A stretch of 64,000 nucleotides of DNA, taken from contig CAILAC010000010.1 of the NCBI GenBank assembly GCA_903832055.1, positions 496,001 to 560,000 on the forward strand, in the 5' to 3' direction. The position numbers were made by a program, and so were the translations under genes. The notes beneath the pieces are model-generated. The model saw only the letters and a program-made list of their open reading frames with translations, was not told the DNA's origin and did not search any database. Numbering within the stretch: the first letter of the stretch is position 1; each line of letters starts with the position of its first letter. Below, piece by piece: positions 62,448 through 64,000 of the stretch. Origin of the DNA: an uncultured Acidobacteriota bacterium. GTDB lineage: Bacteria > Acidobacteriota > Terriglobia > Terriglobales > Acidobacteriaceae.

Positions 62448-64000
62448 ATGGCATTGCGCGTACGACTGACGAAACCAAAGACGAGGCGGGGCTGGGGCTC
62501 CCTCCTGCTCCGAACCGCCCTCGGCCTCGTCGCGCTCGTCGCCCTGCTCGTCTTCGCCGTTGGCGGCTTCTACTACTACCGCTACCAGACCATCGTCGAT
62601 GAACGTCTCAAGCAGCCCCTCTTCGCCACCACCGCCAAAATCTACGCCGCCCCTCGCGAAGTCCGCCCCGGACAGAAGCTCACCCTCACCGCCATCACCA
62701 ATGAGCTCCGCTCAGCCGGCTACTCCGCCGACGGAGCCTCCCAGCTCTCGCCGCTTGGCACCTTCTCCCGCAACGGAGACAGTGTCACCGTTCGCCCCGG
62801 CCCACAGAGCTTTCACTCCCAGGACGGCGCAACCATCCACTTCGCCAACGGCGTTGTCGACGCCATGCAGGACGACCACGGCCAATCGCTCTCCAGCTAC
62901 GAGCTCGAACCACTCCTCATCACCGGCCTCAGTGAAGACACCAACCGCACCAAACGCCGCCTCGTCACCTACGACGAAATTCCGCCCAACCTCGTTCAGG
63001 CCGTCCTCGCCATCGAAGATCGCCGCTTCTTTGAGCACAACGGCATCAATTTCTGGCGCCTCATGGTCGCCGCCGGGCGCGACGTCCGCAGCGGGCAAAA
63101 GCAGCAGGGCGGCTCTACCCTGACCATGCAGCTGGCTCGCGGATTCTTCCTCTCGCCCGAAAAAAAGCTCAAGCGCAAGCTCATCGAAATCGTCATCACC
63201 TTCCAGCTCGAACACCGCTTCAGCAAGCAGCAGATCTTCGAGATGTACGCCAACCAGATCAACCTCGGCCAACAGGGCAGCTTTGCCATCAACGGCTTTG
63301 GCGAGGCTTCGCAGGCCTACTTTGGCAAGGATGTAAAACAGCTCTCGCTGACTCAGTGCGCACTGCTCGCCGGCATCATCCAGCGCCCGAACTACTTCAA
63401 TCCCTTCCGCCACCCTGAACGCGTTCTCGAGCGCCGCAACCTCGTCCTCGATTCCATGGTCGAAACTGGCTCCATCACCAAAGAGCAGGCCGAGCGCGCC
63501 AAAGGCGAACCCCTCCACCTCTCCGCCCAGAGTGTCGACGCCAGCGACGCGCCCTACTTCGTTGACCTCGTCCGCGAGCAGCTCATCCAAAAGCTCGGCG
63601 AACGCGACTTCAACCGCGAAGGCCTGCACATCTACACTTCGCTCGACCCCGACCTGCAACAAGCCGCCACCGCTGCCGTCGATTCCACCGTCCACGTCAT
63701 CGACGCCGAGGTTGACCGCCTCCATGCAAGGCACAAGACAGGCCAGCCCGGCGCACCAACCACCTATCCGCAGGTCGCGCTCGTCGCTCTCAACCCCCAC
63801 ACTGGGCAGGTATTGGCCCTCGTCGGCGGGCGCAGTTACGGAGCCAGCCAGCTCAACCACGCCGTGGCCCGGCGGCCCACCGGCTCCATCTTCAAGCCCT
63901 TTGTCTACGCTTCCGCCTTCAATACCTCGCTCGCTGGAACCATGCTGCCCGGCAAGGAGAGCCTCTTTTCGCCCATCACCCTGCTCTCGGACGAACAAAC
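62448..64000 (+). CDS. Class A penicillin-binding protein (PBP1-type), partial
   Basis: Bifunctional peptidoglycan synthase whose reading frame continues past the window end; 517 codons are visible. One N-terminal helix (about 18-45), a UB2H-like region (TTAKIYAAPREVRPGQKLTLT), the GT51 glycosyltransferase domain with catalytic Glu190 in AIEDRRFFEHNG and QGGSTLTMQLARGFF, then the transpeptidase with nucleophile Ser480 in GSIFKPFVY (Ser-x-x-Lys). The UB2H-like segment points to the PBP1B branch. ATG 62448 is 11 bases after proS. Confidence 0.93.
   Translation, partial: MALRVRLTKPKTRRGWGSLLLRTALGLVALVALLVFAVGGFYYYRYQTIVDERLKQPLFATTAKIYAAPREVRPGQKLTLTAITNELRSAGYSADGASQLSPLGTFSRNGDSVTVRPGPQSFHSQDGATIHFANGVVDAMQDDHGQSLSSYELEPLLITGLSEDTNRTKRRLVTYDEIPPNLVQAVLAIEDRRFFEHNGINFWRLMVAAGRDVRSGQKQQGGSTLTMQLARGFFLSPEKKLKRKLIEIVITFQLEHRFSKQQIFEMYANQINLGQQGSFAINGFGEASQAYFGKDVKQLSLTQCALLAGIIQRPNYFNPFRHPERVLERRNLVLDSMVETGSITKEQAERAKGEPLHLSAQSVDASDAPYFVDLVREQLIQKLGERDFNREGLHIYTSLDPDLQQAATAAVDSTVHVIDAEVDRLHARHKTGQPGAPTTYPQVALVALNPHTGQVLALVGGRSYGASQLNHAVARRPTGSIFKPFVYASAFNTSLAGTMLPGKESLFSPITLLSDEQ

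Noticed and set aside
62712-63998. Long minus-strand open frame over the penicillin-binding protein
   Set aside because: The plus frame has all GT51 and transpeptidase motifs; the minus frame is its mirror.

Overview
The window looks like a chromosomal segment of an Acidobacteriota member, probably class Terriglobia (the Granulicella/Edaphobacter/Terriglobus neighbourhood). This is inferred from family content: a TonB-dependent receptor tail of the acidobacterial type, a VWFA-related secreted protein, many secreted proteins with no known function, C-rich third codon positions, and mostly single genes or short operons. No rRNA, tRNA, CRISPR array, prophage or insertion sequence was seen. The first gene (TonB-dependent receptor) and the last (class A penicillin-binding protein) are cut by the window edges.

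Layout. 0-3.8 kb: aquaporin, class III-like sirtuin with quinone oxidoreductase, and an ICMT-like membrane methyltransferase. 3.9-10.5 kb: carbohydrate block with a secreted GH29 fucosidase, a divergent GH63/YgjK-like glycosidase, a DPM1-like glycosyltransferase and a secreted clan GH-D glycosidase. 10.5-11.75 kb: three copies of a 32-residue single-pass membrane peptide gene, each with its own conserved leader. 11.9-24.1 kb: DAHP synthase coupled to a beta-propeller lipoprotein, winged-helix regulator, YihY protein, cold-shock protein, QueG, STAS protein, VWFA protein, GT2, STN-domain protein, Nudix hydrolase and several secreted unknowns. 24.2-33.5 kb: UbiX, PurB, glutaredoxin, cupin, TadA, RraB-like protein, the agmatine-to-putrescine pair AguA/AguB, and an acyltransferase. 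33.7-37.9 kb: isocitrate and malate dehydrogenases, then two cyclophilins, one cytosolic and one exported. 38-46.4 kb: a membrane protein/NTF2-like pair, Uma2 protein, acetyl-CoA synthetase, phosphofructokinase, and a coupled LolA-like and zinc-phospholipase-like pair. 46.7-60.6 kb: SerB, three toxin-antitoxin modules (FitAB, BrnTA, AbrB-ParE), MHS transporter, GalE, TonB-family protein, an M48-like protein lacking a key zinc histidine, an outer-membrane barrel, TlpA plus a DsbD-alpha-like protein, and KdsD. 60.7-64 kb: ProS and a PBP1-type peptidoglycan synthase.

How the genes fit together. Several serve the cell envelope: GalE, KdsD, the glycosyltransferases, the TonB-family protein, beta-barrel and PBP. 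Central carbon genes (icd, mdh, acs, pfkA) lie close together without forming one operon. The sirtuin near the left end and Acs at 41-43 kb belong to families known to form a deacetylase-substrate pair.

The most unusual signal is the triplicated peptide locus at 10.55-11.75 kb. Two copies encode identical proteins and differ only at synonymous sites. All three share a collinear 61-bp upstream block with a promoter-like extended -10, and all have a stem-loop directly before the Shine-Dalgarno, kept in copy 1 despite a different sequence. Other points of interest are the M48-like protein with FELAH in place of HELAH, the FitAB twin-palindrome operator, a two-tier hairpin at 39.7 kb, and two families of dispersed intergenic repeats.
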